Made by a program: the position numbers and the translations under genes. From Micromonospora zamorensis (GTDB lineage: Bacteria; Actinomycetota; Actinomycetes; Mycobacteriales; Micromonosporaceae), in NCBI RefSeq assembly GCF_900090275.1, contig NZ_LT607755.1, positions 6,510,001 through 6,574,000 of the forward strand: DNA of 64,000 bases. Reading direction: 5' to 3'. Positions 43,321 to 50,184 of this stretch are shown one piece after another (the first letter of the stretch is position 1; each line of letters starts with the position of its first letter). The notes under the pieces were generated by a model. It ran no database searches. It saw only the letters and a program-made list of their open reading frames with translations, and was not told the origin of the DNA.

Positions 43321-44079
43321 CTAGGCTGCCACGGTCGGCGCCCAGATTGGGTGTCCACTCGACCACACGCGGTCAAAGCTGTCTGCGTAGGTATCGAACA
43401 ACTCGCCGGCCGAGAGCCGCCGAAGGTGCAACACCGGCGCATGAGCCGCCGGGAAGCCGTAGGCATGAGTGTTGACGAGTAGCTCGTTGTCGAACCTGTA
43501 GATCGAGTTGTAGAGCGTGGTTCCGTGGAAGCGGGCGAAGATGCCTTCCACACCGCGAAGCTGGTTGTAGAACGCCAGGACGTTGTGCACCTTCCCGGCC
43601 ATCGCGCCCCCGATTCCCTCCTCGGCTCCTCGCGCCGCGACCGCTTCGGACTCTGGATCGCCCAGCAGAAGCCGCACCCGGACGCCCGCCTGCGCCTTCG
43701 TCGTCAGGTCTCTGATGATGGTCGGCACCTGCTCCGGGAGGAACAGGCCGGCGTAGACCAGGATCCCAATCTCCTTGGTGGCTTGATTGATCAGTCGGCC
43801 CCAAAGATCCAACGGGATGGCCGCGCGACGCGGGTACACGTGAACGAGCTCCGACTCCGCGATGCGCGTTGCGCGTTCCGATGAGACGGCCTTTGGCCAC
43901 AGGTAGGCCTCACGCTCCTGCACGATGGCGGCGATCGCATGCCTATGACGTGGGTAAGGCGCGCGATCGAGCGTCACCCATCGCTCTGCCGTCTTTGGGT
44001 TCACGTCGACTCGTTCGGCTAGCTCGTACGTGGACAGCCCAACCTTGAGCATCGCTTCGCGGAGCCGCTCATTTGCCAT
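43321..44079 (-). CDS. XRE-family regulator with PLD-like C-terminal domain
   Basis: A 252-aa protein. Residues 1-60 form an XRE helix-turn-helix (MLKVGLSTYELAERVDVNPKTAERWV). Residues about 75-252 resemble a phospholipase-D-like domain seen in AICE regulators (LLLGDPESEAV and NSIYRFDNELLVNTHAYG), without a clear HKD triad. A GAGGGAG site and a TAAGCT -10 (minus strand, about 44113-44118) lie upstream. It is the likely main regulator of the AICE, with candidate sites at 44120-44141 and 42270-42291. It is divergent from the transfer genes. Confidence 0.85.
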   Translation of the reverse strand: MANERLREAMLKVGLSTYELAERVDVNPKTAERWVTLDRAPYPRHRHAIAAIVQEREAYLWPKAVSSERATRIAESELVHVYPRRAAIPLDLWGRLINQATKEIGILVYAGLFLPEQVPTIIRDLTTKAQAGVRVRLLLGDPESEAVAARGAEEGIGGAMAGKVHNVLAFYNQLRGVEGIFARFHGTTLYNSIYRFDNELLVNTHAYGFPAAHAPVLHLRRLSAGELFDTYADSFDRVWSSGHPIWAPTVAA

Positions 44080-44119
44080 CGTCTACTCCCTCGGACGTGG
44101 GGGACGACTTCAGCTTAGC

Positions 44120-44141
44120 GGGGACGTCCCAAGACGTACAG
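44120..44141. promoter_or_regulatory. Candidate operator between the XRE gene and transfer genes
   Basis: Contains the perfect 10-bp palindrome GGGACGTCCC (44121-44130) followed by AAGACGTACAG. It lies just upstream of the TAAGCT -10 of the XRE gene and could also govern the rightward genes. It matches 42270-42291 at 16 of 22 bases. Confidence 0.5.
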
Positions 44142-44239
44142 CACTAGTGGTGATGCCGTGACTCCCGGTTTGGCGACAGTGGACACATCACGGAGCAGTC
44201 GTCCAACAAGGGATGCGCTCAGACACAGGAGGTACTGCT

Positions 44240-44557
44240 GTGAAGCTGTACGTGGACACCACGAGCAAGCAGGTGACGGCGTCGAAGGACCCGGAGCCGA
44301 AGAACGACCAGAACGGCAATCAGAAGTCCGAGAAGAACACGGGCCGGCTCATGTGGTCCACCCAGGTCTTCGTGCTCGACGAGAACGGCGGGGAGGTCAT
44401 CACCATCACCACGGCGGGAGAGAAGCCGAGCGTGAAGGTGGGCGACTTCCTGGCTGTCGAGCAGTTGGAGGCCATTCCGTGGGCGACCAACGGGCGTAAC
44501 GGCGTCGCGTTCCGGGCGGTCTCGCTGAAGCCGAAGACTGGTTCTCCGGCCAAGTAG
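44240..44557 (+). CDS. Conserved AICE small protein (OB-fold-like)
   Basis: A 105-aa protein from the GTG at 44240, with GGAGG about 6 nt upstream. It opens MKLYVDTTSKQVTASKDPEP with a charged Asn/Lys-rich stretch. A compact strand-rich domain with VGDFLAVEQLEAIPWATNGRNGVAFRAVS recalls a ssDNA-binding OB fold. It is the first gene of the rightward transfer operon. Homologues are usual in this place in AICEs; the exact function is unknown. Confidence 0.72.
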   Translation: MKLYVDTTSKQVTASKDPEPKNDQNGNQKSEKNTGRLMWSTQVFVLDENGGEVITITTAGEKPSVKVGDFLAVEQLEAIPWATNGRNGVAFRAVSLKPKTGSPAK

Positions 44558-44719
44558 GTCCCTTGCACCGCTGTGCTGTGTGAGCCGCTGGTGTCCGTGG
44601 CTCGCGAAGCGGCCTGATGGTCCGCTGATCCCATCCACATCTCAGATTCGTCCGGGAACGGTTCTGGTTCGCACGTTTCCGGCCGGTGATCACGTCAGGT
44701 GGTCACAAACCTCAAGGCA

Positions 44720-44770
44720 CGGGGTCGGTACTGGCTCGCATACCTGCCGGCCCCGTCTGCCTTTCCAACC
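44720..44770 (+). repeat. Conserved hairpin leader, copy 1
   Basis: GGGGTCGG (44721-44728) pairs with CCGGCCCC (44747-44754) around an 18-nt loop containing ACTGGCTCGCA. The segment matches 45478-45524 over almost its whole length. It lies 33 nt before the ATG at 44803. It may be an attenuator, RNA-processing or protein-binding site. Confidence 0.7.
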
Positions 44771-44802
44771 TGTCTGCCCTCGTCATAGGGAGTGGTTGTC
44801 TC

Positions 44803-45231
44803 ATGCTCGTTTCCGCCATCGTGTTCGCCGTTGTCGCGGCGACCCTCTACGCCGGCCACCAGGTGGCCGATCACGTTCTCGGCCAGTCCGACAAGCAGGC
44901 CGCCCACAAGGCCGCCCCGGGTTGGGACGGCTGGCGTCACCTGTTTGGCCACGTGATGGCCTATCACCTCGTGGTGGTGGTCATGCTCGCCATCACCATC
45001 GCCGCCCTGGACCTGCCCGTCACCGCCCTCGGGCTTGCCGCTGGGCTCGGCTTCTCCGCCGTCTCGCACGCGTTTCTTGACCGGCGGTGGCCGGTGCGCT
45101 GGCTGCTCACTCACACCGGAAGCGGCGACTTCGCCGACCGTCAGGCCCCGATCTGCGGGATGTACCTGGCCGATCAGTCCCTGCACGCGGCGTGCCTCTG
45201 GGCATCCGCGCTGCTCATCGCCTGCCTCTAA
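44803..45231 (+). CDS. Membrane protein of the AICE transfer operon (DUF3307-like)
   Basis: A 142-aa protein starting MLVSAIVFAVVAATLYAGHQ. The pattern H-Q-V-A-D-H-x-L-G-Q-S-x-x-K resembles the DUF3307 family, and three to four hydrophobic segments follow. The ATG at 44803 is preferred to an upstream in-frame ATG at 44686 because that region holds the conserved hairpin. It could help mating-pore or spread functions, as Spd proteins do; this is inferred only from position. Confidence 0.72.
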   Translation: MLVSAIVFAVVAATLYAGHQVADHVLGQSDKQAAHKAAPGWDGWRHLFGHVMAYHLVVVVMLAITIAALDLPVTALGLAAGLGFSAVSHAFLDRRWPVRWLLTHTGSGDFADRQAPICGMYLADQSLHAACLWASALLIACL

Positions 45232-45266
45232 GAACCCCTCACTTCGAGCAAAGGGAGATCCCTGCC

Positions 45267-45449
45267 ATGGGCAAGAAGTACCTGTTCAGCGAGGACACCA
45301 ACGGTCGTGTCCGTGAGGTCAAGGTCGACCCGAAGCACCTGGACAAGCAGCTCCGCGAGGAGCGCGCCGCTGGGCGCACCCCCACCGTCCTCGACGAAGA
45401 CGACCGCATCCGCTTCGGCCTGCTCGGCAAGAAGCTACGCGACAGCTGA
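45267..45449 (+). CDS. Small charged AICE protein
   Basis: A 60-aa protein (MGKKYLFSEDTNGRVREVKVDP) with alternating basic and acidic residues and no membrane segment. An AAGGGAG site precedes the ATG. It lies between the membrane gene and the second conserved hairpin. The function is unknown; small basic proteins of this place in AICEs may be regulators. Confidence 0.65.
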   Translation: MGKKYLFSEDTNGRVREVKVDPKHLDKQLREERAAGRTPTVLDEDDRIRFGLLGKKLRDS

Positions 45450-45477
45450 CCTCGGTCAGCTCTAGGAAGTTCGAGCG

Positions 45478-45524
45478 CGGGGCCGGTACTGGCTCGCAAC
45501 CTGCCGACCCCGCTCTCTCCAACC
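45478..45524 (+). repeat. Conserved hairpin leader, copy 2
   Basis: GGGGCCGG (45479-45486) and CCGACCCC (45504-45511) form a stem with one mismatch around an ACTGGCTCGCA-containing loop. The copy matches 44720-44770 except for short gaps. It lies upstream of the Tra membrane gene at 45556. Confidence 0.68.
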
Positions 45525-45555
45525 CATCCAGCCCAATTGCTTGGGAGGACGTGTC

Positions 45556-46500
45556 ATGTCCAAGTCTAGCCCCCGCCGCTTCGGTGGCAGGTCAACCGGA
45601 ACGGTGACGGTCATCGAGGCCAAAGTCCACCGTTCCTCCGCGCGTAACGCCCGCATGGCGTTCATCCTCACGGCGGTCATCGTCGGCCTCTTGTCGGCCG
45701 TGGTGGCCGCTTCCTCCATCCACCCGATCCTCGCCGTCTTCGTCGGCGCGCTGATCGGCGTCCCGACCGGCGGCCTCGTCTGGGTGCTCGTCCGGATCTG
45801 GCCGGTGATCCGGCTGCTGTGGTGGTGGACCCCGGAAACCTTCCTCGGTGTCCTGCTGCTCACCGCGTGGGTGCAGCTCGCCAACCACACCCCGACCCTG
45901 GTGACCCTGCTCGTGGTCGCCCTAGTCGTCGGCGTCCCCGCCGCCATCCCGGCGGTACGCCGTCAGGTCATCGCCTGGACGTGGTGCCTCGTGGTGAGGC
46001 ACCGGCTGCGTGTGTGTTTCGCGCAGTTCATCATCGCCAACCAGTCCGGTTCGCTGCCGCTGATCCTGTGGGCCAAGCCCACCCCGGTCGGCGAACGCGT
46101 CTGGGTCTACCTGCGGCCCGGCCTGTCCGAAAAGGACTTGGAAGGCCGCCTCGACAAGATCGCGGTCACCTGCCACGCCTCCACCGTGCTCATCGAGCGC
46201 GCTTCGGAGAACAACGCCGCCTACCTGCGGTTCGACATCAAACGCCGCGAGGTCCTGACCGCCCACGTCGGTTCCCCGCTGGTCGACGTGATCGACCCTG
46301 CGGCACCGGTCTCGGCGTCGCCGCTGACGGTCCCCACCGCCCTGGACCTGCCCGACGTGCACATGCCGACGGTCACCCTTCCGGCTCAGGGCAAGCCCGC
46401 CGGCAAGAAGCCGGCCCCGGCTACTACGGCCAACGGCAGCAAGCCCGCGGCTTCGTCCGCGTCGTCCGTCGAGGACGACGACACCTCCGACTGGATCTGA
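45556..46500 (+). CDS. Tra N-terminal membrane subunit (split TraB/FtsK-like)
   Basis: A 314-aa protein with GGGAGGA 7 nt before the ATG at 45556. After a short polar start come four hydrophobic segments (about residues 33-55, 58-80, 98-118, 122-142). A soluble part follows (CFAQFIIANQSGSLPLILW and RLDKIAVTCHASTVL), then a Pro/Ser/Lys-rich tail. It corresponds to the membrane and linker part of AICE TraB/TraSA translocases; the FtsK motor domain is encoded by the following gene, 81 bp on. The pair likely assembles the pump that moves dsDNA between mycelia. Confidence 0.78.
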   Translation: MSKSSPRRFGGRSTGTVTVIEAKVHRSSARNARMAFILTAVIVGLLSAVVAASSIHPILAVFVGALIGVPTGGLVWVLVRIWPVIRLLWWWTPETFLGVLLLTAWVQLANHTPTLVTLLVVALVVGVPAAIPAVRRQVIAWTWCLVVRHRLRVCFAQFIIANQSGSLPLILWAKPTPVGERVWVYLRPGLSEKDLEGRLDKIAVTCHASTVLIERASENNAAYLRFDIKRREVLTAHVGSPLVDVIDPAAPVSASPLTVPTALDLPDVHMPTVTLPAQGKPAGKKPAPATTANGSKPAASSASSVEDDDTSDWI

Positions 46501-46513
46501 CCAACCCAACCCG

Positions 46514-46559
46514 GGACGCGAGGAGCCATGGCGGCTCGTTCGTGTGGCTCCTCGCGTCC
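46514..46559 (+). repeat. Perfect 15-bp hairpin between the two tra genes
   Basis: Arms 46514-46528 and 46545-46559 (core GACGCGAGGAGCC) are perfectly complementary with a 16-nt loop. It is 14 bp after the membrane-subunit stop and 23 bp before the FtsK-like start, leaving that gene's CAGGAGG site outside the stem. It may stabilise the mRNA or partly terminate transcription. Confidence 0.78.
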
Positions 46560-46581
46560 ACAACGCCCAGGAGGGCACCTC

Positions 46582-47451
46582 ATGACCACCACGATTCCCA
46601 CCACCGCCGATGCGGTTCCGGTGGGTCCTGGCCTGTCGATGTTCGACCCGATCTTCATCGGGATCGACGAGTTCGGCCAACCCGTCTACCTGGACGTCAT
46701 CTACCGCAACCTGCTCACCGCAGGCGAACCCGGCGGCGGGAAGTCCGGCCTGATCAACAACATCTGCGGCCACGCCGCCCTGTGCGACAACACCCGCCTG
46801 GTGCTCTTCGACGCCAAACTCGTCGAACTCGGCCCCTGGCGCGACCTCGCCGACGCGTTCATCGGCCCCGACATCGACCAAGGCATCGACGTGCTGCGTC
46901 GCCTCCTGGTCGTCGCCACCAACCGCTACGCCTGGCTCCTGGCCAACCGGCGCCGCAAGCTCGCCGACGGCGACGGCATGTCCGTCATCGTCACCATCAT
47001 CGACGAACTCGCCATGTTCTCCACCGTCCTCGGCACCAAGCAGCAACAGGAAGAGTTCTCCACCCTCCTGCGAGGGCTCGTCTCCCTGGGCCGGGCCTGC
47101 GGTATGCCCGTCGTGGCGGCGACTCAGCGGCCGTCGTGGGACATCATCCCCGCTTCGTTGCGGGACCTGTTCGGCTACCGGGCCGCGTTCCGGTGCACCT
47201 CGCTGAACAGCTCGAACATCATCCTCGGTCAGGGCTGGGCCGAGCAGGGCTACACCGCCTCCGACATCTCACCCACCAACCAAGGCGCGGCCTACCTCCT
47301 GGCCGAAGGCGGCGTTCCCCGCCGCATCAAGGCCGCCTACCTCACCGACACCGACATCTACAACATCGCCGACTACGCCGCCTGGACCCGCCGCCCCACC
47401 GGCACCAGCGCTCCGGCGGTCAACCCCACCGAATGGGAGATGGCGGCATGA
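46582..47451 (+). CDS. FtsK/SpoIIIE-like conjugal transfer ATPase (TraB-type motor)
   Basis: A 289-aa motor domain. Walker A is AGEPGGGKSGLINN, Walker B is VTIIDELAMF, and VVAATQRPSWDIIPASLRDL with FRCTSLNSSNIILGQG matches the FtsK-type sensor region. AICE translocases form rings that pump double-stranded DNA. The gene has a CAGGAGGG site and overlaps the next small ORF by ATGA. The usual N-terminal membrane part is provided by the gene at 45556. It lacks an obvious gamma/winged-helix DNA-recognition tail, unless the short downstream ORF supplies it. Confidence 0.9.
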   Translation: MTTTIPTTADAVPVGPGLSMFDPIFIGIDEFGQPVYLDVIYRNLLTAGEPGGGKSGLINNICGHAALCDNTRLVLFDAKLVELGPWRDLADAFIGPDIDQGIDVLRRLLVVATNRYAWLLANRRRKLADGDGMSVIVTIIDELAMFSTVLGTKQQQEEFSTLLRGLVSLGRACGMPVVAATQRPSWDIIPASLRDLFGYRAAFRCTSLNSSNIILGQGWAEQGYTASDISPTNQGAAYLLAEGGVPRRIKAAYLTDTDIYNIADYAAWTRRPTGTSAPAVNPTEWEMAA

Positions 47452-47657
47452 CCACCCGAGAGCGCACCTACGCCCGCGCCAACAACCAGCGGGCCGCGCA
47501 ATACACCGAACTGTGGGTCATCGGCCGTCCCGAGGACATCGCCGCCATGGTCCGCGTCGCCGGGATGTCCGGCCGACTCATCTACGTGTCCTCGCCAACC
47601 CCGATGGGCGGCGACGACAACCGCCAACGCCGCTACCTGCGGTTACGCACCAACTGA
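47448..47657 (+). CDS. Small protein coupled to the transfer ATPase
   Basis: A 69-aa protein (MTTRERTYARANNQRAAQYT) overlapping the ATPase gene by 4 nt. The RPEDIAAMVRVAGMSGRLIYVSSPTPM segment suggests an alpha/beta module. It is basic and may be a cytosolic partner of the transfer motor; no family is recognised. Confidence 0.65.
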   Translation: MTTRERTYARANNQRAAQYTELWVIGRPEDIAAMVRVAGMSGRLIYVSSPTPMGGDDNRQRRYLRLRTN

Positions 47658-47659
47658 TT

Positions 47660-47709
47660 GGCCGACAGGACCAGACGACCGCCTGCCAGCAGAGCTGGTC
47701 CTGCCGACC
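47660..47709 (+). repeat. Hairpin after the transfer ATPase block
   Basis: CAGGACCAG (47666-47674) pairs perfectly with CTGGTCCTG (47695-47703), and flanking bases extend the stem with two mismatches (47660-47665 and 47704-47709). The loop is 20 nt. It occupies the gap before the next gene block (47743). Confidence 0.65.
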
Positions 47710-47742
47710 TCCCACCAAGCCCTCTGAAAGGACGTGGCTGCC

Positions 47743-48141
47743 ATGAAGGCTACCCACAACCCACCCACCACAGCACCGGTCACACCGGCCGACCTGCTGC
47801 GGATGGCCGCCCTCTACCTGCGCCGGCACGGCTGGACCCAGGGCGACTACTACGCCGTCGTCTTCGATGCCCTCACTCCCCGGGCCTGCGTCTCGGGTGC
47901 TATCGGCATGTCCACCTACGGCATGGCCACCTGCATTCCCTTTACCGCCAACCGGACCGAGCGCCGGGACTACCACGCCGCGTCGCGAGCACTGGCGGAT
48001 TTCCTCTGCCTCAAGACCTCCACCGAGCTTTTCGAGTGGAACGACCGCCCCGGGCGCACCGCCGCCGAGGTCATCCACGCTCTCAACGCCGCCGCTGACC
48101 GGTGGGACTCCCTGCACGCCAAGGCAGGCGGAAACCGATGA
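47743..48141 (+). CDS. DUF6197-like AICE protein
   Basis: A 132-aa protein. LLRMAALYLRRHGWTQGDYYA followed by ACVSGAIGMSTYGMAT recalls the actinobacterial DUF6197 family (HGW-x-Q-G-x-Y ... A-C-x-x-G-A-I), and C-terminal helices follow. The ATG at 47743 has AAAGGA about 10 nt upstream; an in-frame GTG at 47734 is too close to that site. The stop overlaps the next start (ATGA). Function unknown. Confidence 0.72.
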   Translation: MKATHNPPTTAPVTPADLLRMAALYLRRHGWTQGDYYAVVFDALTPRACVSGAIGMSTYGMATCIPFTANRTERRDYHAASRALADFLCLKTSTELFEWNDRPGRTAAEVIHALNAAADRWDSLHAKAGGNR

Positions 48142-48437
48142 GCAGCGTCAAGCGTCCCTTGACGCCTTCCCCTCCTCGGCAAAAGCGCCGGATCGTGGTC
48201 GAGAACGACGAGTTCGCCGCGTTCGGCCGCCGGATCATCCGCGCTCACGGCCGCCGCGTCGCCACCGGCGACGTGGAAGCACTGCGCGACCTGGTCGCCC
48301 TCTCCTCCGTCATCGACGACGCCATCGGTGAGGCCGTGATCGGCCTCCGCACGTTCGGCTACTCCTGGTCGGAAATCGGCTCCCGGCTCGGCATCTCCAA
48401 GCAGGCCGCCCAGCAGCGCTGGGGAGACAAGCCATGA
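48138..48437 (+). CDS. Small helix-turn-helix protein
   Basis: A 99-aa protein. The last 25 residues, TFGYSWSEIGSRLGISKQAA and QQRWG, form a sigma-like helix-turn-helix. Preceding helices (DVEALRDLVALSSVIDDAIGE) may dimerise. It is coupled by 4-nt overlaps with both neighbours. It may regulate the rep or spread genes; that is inferred from position. Confidence 0.75.
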   Translation: MSSVKRPLTPSPPRQKRRIVVENDEFAAFGRRIIRAHGRRVATGDVEALRDLVALSSVIDDAIGEAVIGLRTFGYSWSEIGSRLGISKQAAQQRWGDKP

Positions 48438-48844
48438 CCGACCTGCGCAGCGTCGACCTCGACAACCTGGCCGAGCGCACCGGCATCCGGGTCGAGTTCT
48501 ACGACCCGCTCGGCACCCGCTACGGGTTCCCCACCTTCCCCTACCACGCCGCACCTTCCGGGCTGGCCACCGTGCGGCAGCTCCGCGCCGCCGGCCTTCG
48601 CCCCAACGGCCAAGACCCCATCGCGCAGATCTATTGGCGGCACCGCAAGAACCGCCGGGTCGCCTACCTCTACCGCCTCGATATGGCCGCACCGAAGCGC
48701 ACTGCCACGCCCGCTCAGCGGGAGGCCATCGCCAAAGCGCTTCGCGCCCGCCGCACCTGCCGCGTCTGCGCCCAGGTCAAGCCCTACTACATCCCCCGCC
48801 GCTACGGCGAATGCCTCGACTGCCACGAAGGGAACCCGTCGTGA
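48434..48844 (+). CDS. RRQRL-motif zinc-binding protein
   Basis: A 136-aa protein with a conserved TVRQLRAAGLRPNGQDPIAQ motif (RRQRL-type) in the first half and a zinc knuckle CRVCAQVK...CLDCHEG near the end. Such proteins are known from AICEs and actinobacterial plasmids as RRQRL motif-containing zinc-binding proteins; their role is unknown. It overlaps the genes on both sides by 4 nt. Confidence 0.8.
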   Translation: MTDLRSVDLDNLAERTGIRVEFYDPLGTRYGFPTFPYHAAPSGLATVRQLRAAGLRPNGQDPIAQIYWRHRKNRRVAYLYRLDMAAPKRTATPAQREAIAKALRARRTCRVCAQVKPYYIPRRYGECLDCHEGNPS

Positions 48845-49131
48845 GCTTCAACCTGTCTGACTCCTGCCTGTGGTGCATCGAGCAGAACACCCCTGCCGGC
48901 ATCCACGACATCCTCGGCCCCGTCTTCACGCCCTGCCCGGCCTGCCTGCCGGTCTGCGGCATCTGTGAGGGCGAAGGGCTGTTCCCCGCCGACTTCACCT
49001 GCATGCCCTGCTTCCTCAACAGCATGGCCGTCCTCGGCCTGTCCCCGCTGTTCTGCCTCGGCTGCTCCGGCGTCGTCGACCTCGTCGACCGCGACCACGC
49101 CACGGAGGTGACTCCCCATGGCCACCACTGA
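48841..49131 (+). CDS. Cysteine-rich zinc-binding small protein
   Basis: A 96-aa protein from a GTG overlapping the previous stop. CLWCIEQ, CPACLPVCGICEGEGL, CMPCF and CLGC give at least eight Cys in C-x2-C pairs, so probably two zinc sites. It overlaps the start of the membrane gene by 14 bp. Function unknown; it is a regular companion of RRQRL-type genes in AICEs. Confidence 0.74.
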   Translation: MSFNLSDSCLWCIEQNTPAGIHDILGPVFTPCPACLPVCGICEGEGLFPADFTCMPCFLNSMAVLGLSPLFCLGCSGVVDLVDRDHATEVTPHGHH

Positions 49132-49924
49132 CCCCGCCACCGTCACCGAGCAGTTCGCCGCCGAATACGCCCGCAACGCCGTACCGACCATGCTCAAGGC
49201 GATCAGCTCCATCAAGCGGTACAACCGCTTCGTCCTGCTCGGCGCTTTGCTGACCAGCTACCTGCACCAAGCCCACTACCTGTGGACCCAGAACGCCGGC
49301 TACTTCGCCTACCTTGTGCCGCTGATCTTCGACGCCGCGATGGTGTCGATGCTGACCGTCGTCCGCACCTCCGGCATCGCCAAAGACGCCAAACGCGGAG
49401 CCATGGTCGTCTTCGCCGCCGCCGCCATGCTGTCGGCCACCATCAACTTCGCCTCCCCAGGCAGCCTCGGCCTACGCCTGGTCTTCGCCCTGGTCGTCGT
49501 CCTCGTCATCGGCGTCGAACTCGTCGCCGGACGCATCCGCCCCGACTTCGCCGCCATCCAAGCCGAAGCCGCCGCCCTCCTCGCCGCCGTCAACGACCTC
49601 ACCGACACGACACCGGCCACCGAGCCGACCACCACCCCGGAACCGGCTCCGGTCGTCGACACCCCGCCGGCACCTGCTCCGGTCGCCATCACGGCACCCG
49701 CCTTCACCCCGATCCCGGTCGCCCGGCCTGAGGTTCCGGCGCACCTGATGCCCACCGCCCGGTTCGTCATCGGACGCCACGAACAGAGCACCGGCCGACC
49801 CATCACCACCGACGAACTCGCCGACCTGCTGTCGGTCACCCCGGACATCGCCCGGGAACTGCTGCACACCATCACCGGCCACACCCCGGCCGTCAACGGC
49901 ACCCCCGTCGGTGGTGCCCGATGA
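49118..49924 (+). CDS. DUF2637-like membrane protein, SpdB-type
   Basis: A 268-aa protein with four hydrophobic segments in residues about 35-140 (LGALLTSYLHQAHYLWTQ, AYLVPLIFDAAMVSMLTVV, MVVFAAAAMLSATINFAS, LRLVFALVVVLVIGVELVA). A long Pro/Thr-rich linker (about 165-215) leads to a C-terminal helix-turn-helix-like region (TTDELADLLSVTPDIARELL). This matches the Spd (intramycelial spread) proteins of AICEs. It precedes a short ORF and the Rep gene. Confidence 0.78.
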   Translation: MATTDPATVTEQFAAEYARNAVPTMLKAISSIKRYNRFVLLGALLTSYLHQAHYLWTQNAGYFAYLVPLIFDAAMVSMLTVVRTSGIAKDAKRGAMVVFAAAAMLSATINFASPGSLGLRLVFALVVVLVIGVELVAGRIRPDFAAIQAEAAALLAAVNDLTDTTPATEPTTTPEPAPVVDTPPAPAPVAITAPAFTPIPVARPEVPAHLMPTARFVIGRHEQSTGRPITTDELADLLSVTPDIARELLHTITGHTPAVNGTPVGGAR

Positions 49925-50184
49925 CCATCCACGTCGTCGATATCGACTACACCTTCCACACCTGCCCGGCCTTCGCCGAGCCACACATCTACGACACCCG
50001 ACGCACCGTCATCGACGTCATCCCCGGCGGACCCTGCCGGAACCCGGTCACCATCCACTGCGGCGACACGACCACCACCATCGCGTGCCACCGGCACGAA
50101 CCGGCTGATCGCCAGTGCGGCGCCTGCCGCATCATCGTCACCCAACACACCATCACCAACCGACACCACGAGGTCGTCGGCTGA
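49921..50184 (+). CDS. Small Cys/His-rich AICE protein
   Basis: An 87-aa protein overlapping the DUF2637-like gene by 4 nt. Four Cys (HTCPAF, GGPCRNP, IHCGD, ACHRHEPADRQCGACR) with several His may bind zinc. It ends in a TGATG overlap with rep, so the three genes are translationally coupled. The function is not known. Confidence 0.65.
   Translation: MTIHVVDIDYTFHTCPAFAEPHIYDTRRTVIDVIPGGPCRNPVTIHCGDTTTTIACHRHEPADRQCGACRIIVTQHTITNRHHEVVG

Noticed and set aside
43317..43553. Longer start for the Nudix gene
   Set aside because: It would overlap the XRE gene by over 200 bp; the ATG at 43316 gives a normal Nudix N-terminus.
45819..47657. 612-aa plus-strand frame
   Set aside because: Only its last 70 codons (from 47448) are a real gene; the rest is a His/Arg-rich shadow of the two tra genes.
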